From Bacteroidota bacterium (lineage in GTDB: Bacteria; Bacteroidota; Bacteroidia; Chitinophagales; BACL12): a DNA stretch of 64,000 bases. The notes under the pieces were generated by a model, which was not told where the DNA came from, ran no database searches, and worked only from the letters and a program-made list of their open reading frames with translations. A program made the translations under genes and the position numbers. The stretch covers positions 1,274,501 through 1,338,500 of the forward strand of contig JADJJZ010000003.1 of the NCBI GenBank assembly GCA_016706255.1, written 5' to 3'. Of the stretch, positions 63,609-64,000 are shown one piece after another (the first letter of the stretch is position 1; each line of letters opens with the position of its first letter).

Positions 63609-64000
63609 ATGATTAGGAATTATCTTTTTATACTGTTCATTTGCCCAATCGTTTTGTTGGGTCAGGTTAAAGAAATACCGCTAACTGTTTCACTCTTCAA
63701 TGAATCTACAGCTATCCCTTTTACCAGATTTTTTACCACACCTATACATCCTGGCATTCAAATGGGCACGGAATTTAATTACCGGTTACATGAGCATACC
63801 AGATTGTTTCAAACTGCAAATATTTCCTATTTTTATCATGACCACCTTGAGCAGGGAATTGGATTGAATACGGAATTAGGGTATTCCTACCGTTTTGGTT
63901 TGGGGATTGAAGTTTCCGGTTTAATTGGAGTTGGTTATTTACATACATTTACCACAGAACAAGAGTTTACTTTAGTTAACGGACATTATATCCATACACC
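63609..64000 (+). CDS. Outer-membrane-like protein, truncated by the window edge
   Basis: Starts ATG 63609; signal peptide ends LLGQ. The 130 visible residues have short beta strands with aromatic ends (for example LNTELGYSYRFGLGIEV), fitting an outer-membrane barrel. The 3' end lies beyond the window. Confidence 0.65.
   Translation, partial: MIRNYLFILFICPIVLLGQVKEIPLTVSLFNESTAIPFTRFFTTPIHPGIQMGTEFNYRLHEHTRLFQTANISYFYHDHLEQGIGLNTELGYSYRFGLGIEVSGLIGVGYLHTFTTEQEFTLVNGHYIHT

Overview
The window is a chromosomal segment of a member of the Bacteroidota; I cannot place it below phylum or class. The signs are AT-rich DNA, no Shine-Dalgarno motifs, many copies of the Bacteroidota -7 promoter box TAnnTTTG, secreted proteins with type IX secretion (T9SS) C-terminal tails, a PorV2/PorU2-like pair, a two-component-regulator propeller kinase, and the order spoT-fur-purA. 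It is mostly ordinary chromosome. There is no phage, plasmid, CRISPR array or rRNA; there is one tRNA and one REP-associated transposase.

Layout. 0.1-7.3 kb: a phosphorelay operon of two hybrid histidine kinases with different sensors but nearly the same kinase-receiver module, a lone receiver and a lone HPt protein. 7.2-9.4 kb: a local duplication holding an HPt-gene remnant, a hairpin, a dead and a live REP-associated tyrosine transposase (RAYT) and a small lipoprotein gene. 9.5-11.9 kb: a secreted S15/CocE-type hydrolase and a small membrane protein. 12.0-15.9 kb: a tight operon of UbiA prenyltransferase, type III polyketide synthase, methyltransferase and flavin monooxygenase, the best candidate for an undescribed pathway. 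15.9-17.4 kb: a frameshifted secreted gene and a cluster of dispersed repeats. 17.4-23.3 kb: spoT, fur, a STAS protein, purA and a pabB-like gene. 23.3-26.7 kb: repeats around an SRPBCC gene, a caspase-like lipoprotein and a T9SS cargo protein. 26.7-37 kb: tyrS, an AcpH-like protein, PorV2-like and PorU2-like proteins, a ZIP transporter, a PAP2 phosphatase and a methyltransferase. 37-49.2 kb: a phosphoglucosamine mutase, a cysteine desulfurase, a Tat-exported PLP enzyme, a LuxC-type reductase, a ferredoxin, ddl, a PASTA protein, a T9SS cargo protein, rhodanese, a DCC protein and a heptaheme TPR cytochrome. 49-64 kb: a YihY/BrkB protein, octamer repeats, an ArsC-like protein, a lysyl-oxidase-like T9SS cargo protein, a glycosyltransferase, a putative Cys/His enzyme, tRNA-Ser, a CBS protein, a large BNR/VPS10-type secreted protein, more octamer repeats, an outer-membrane protein, mutS, an unknown gene and a truncated gene at the window edge.

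Intergenic DNA is the other notable theme. Several families of short dispersed repeats occur: 8-bp-period arrays of two kinds, REP-like palindromes also found inside the RAYT reading frame, and direct repeats exactly 900 bp apart. Many genes have a TAnnTTTG box ending only 4-11 nt before the start codon, suggesting very short or absent 5' leaders.
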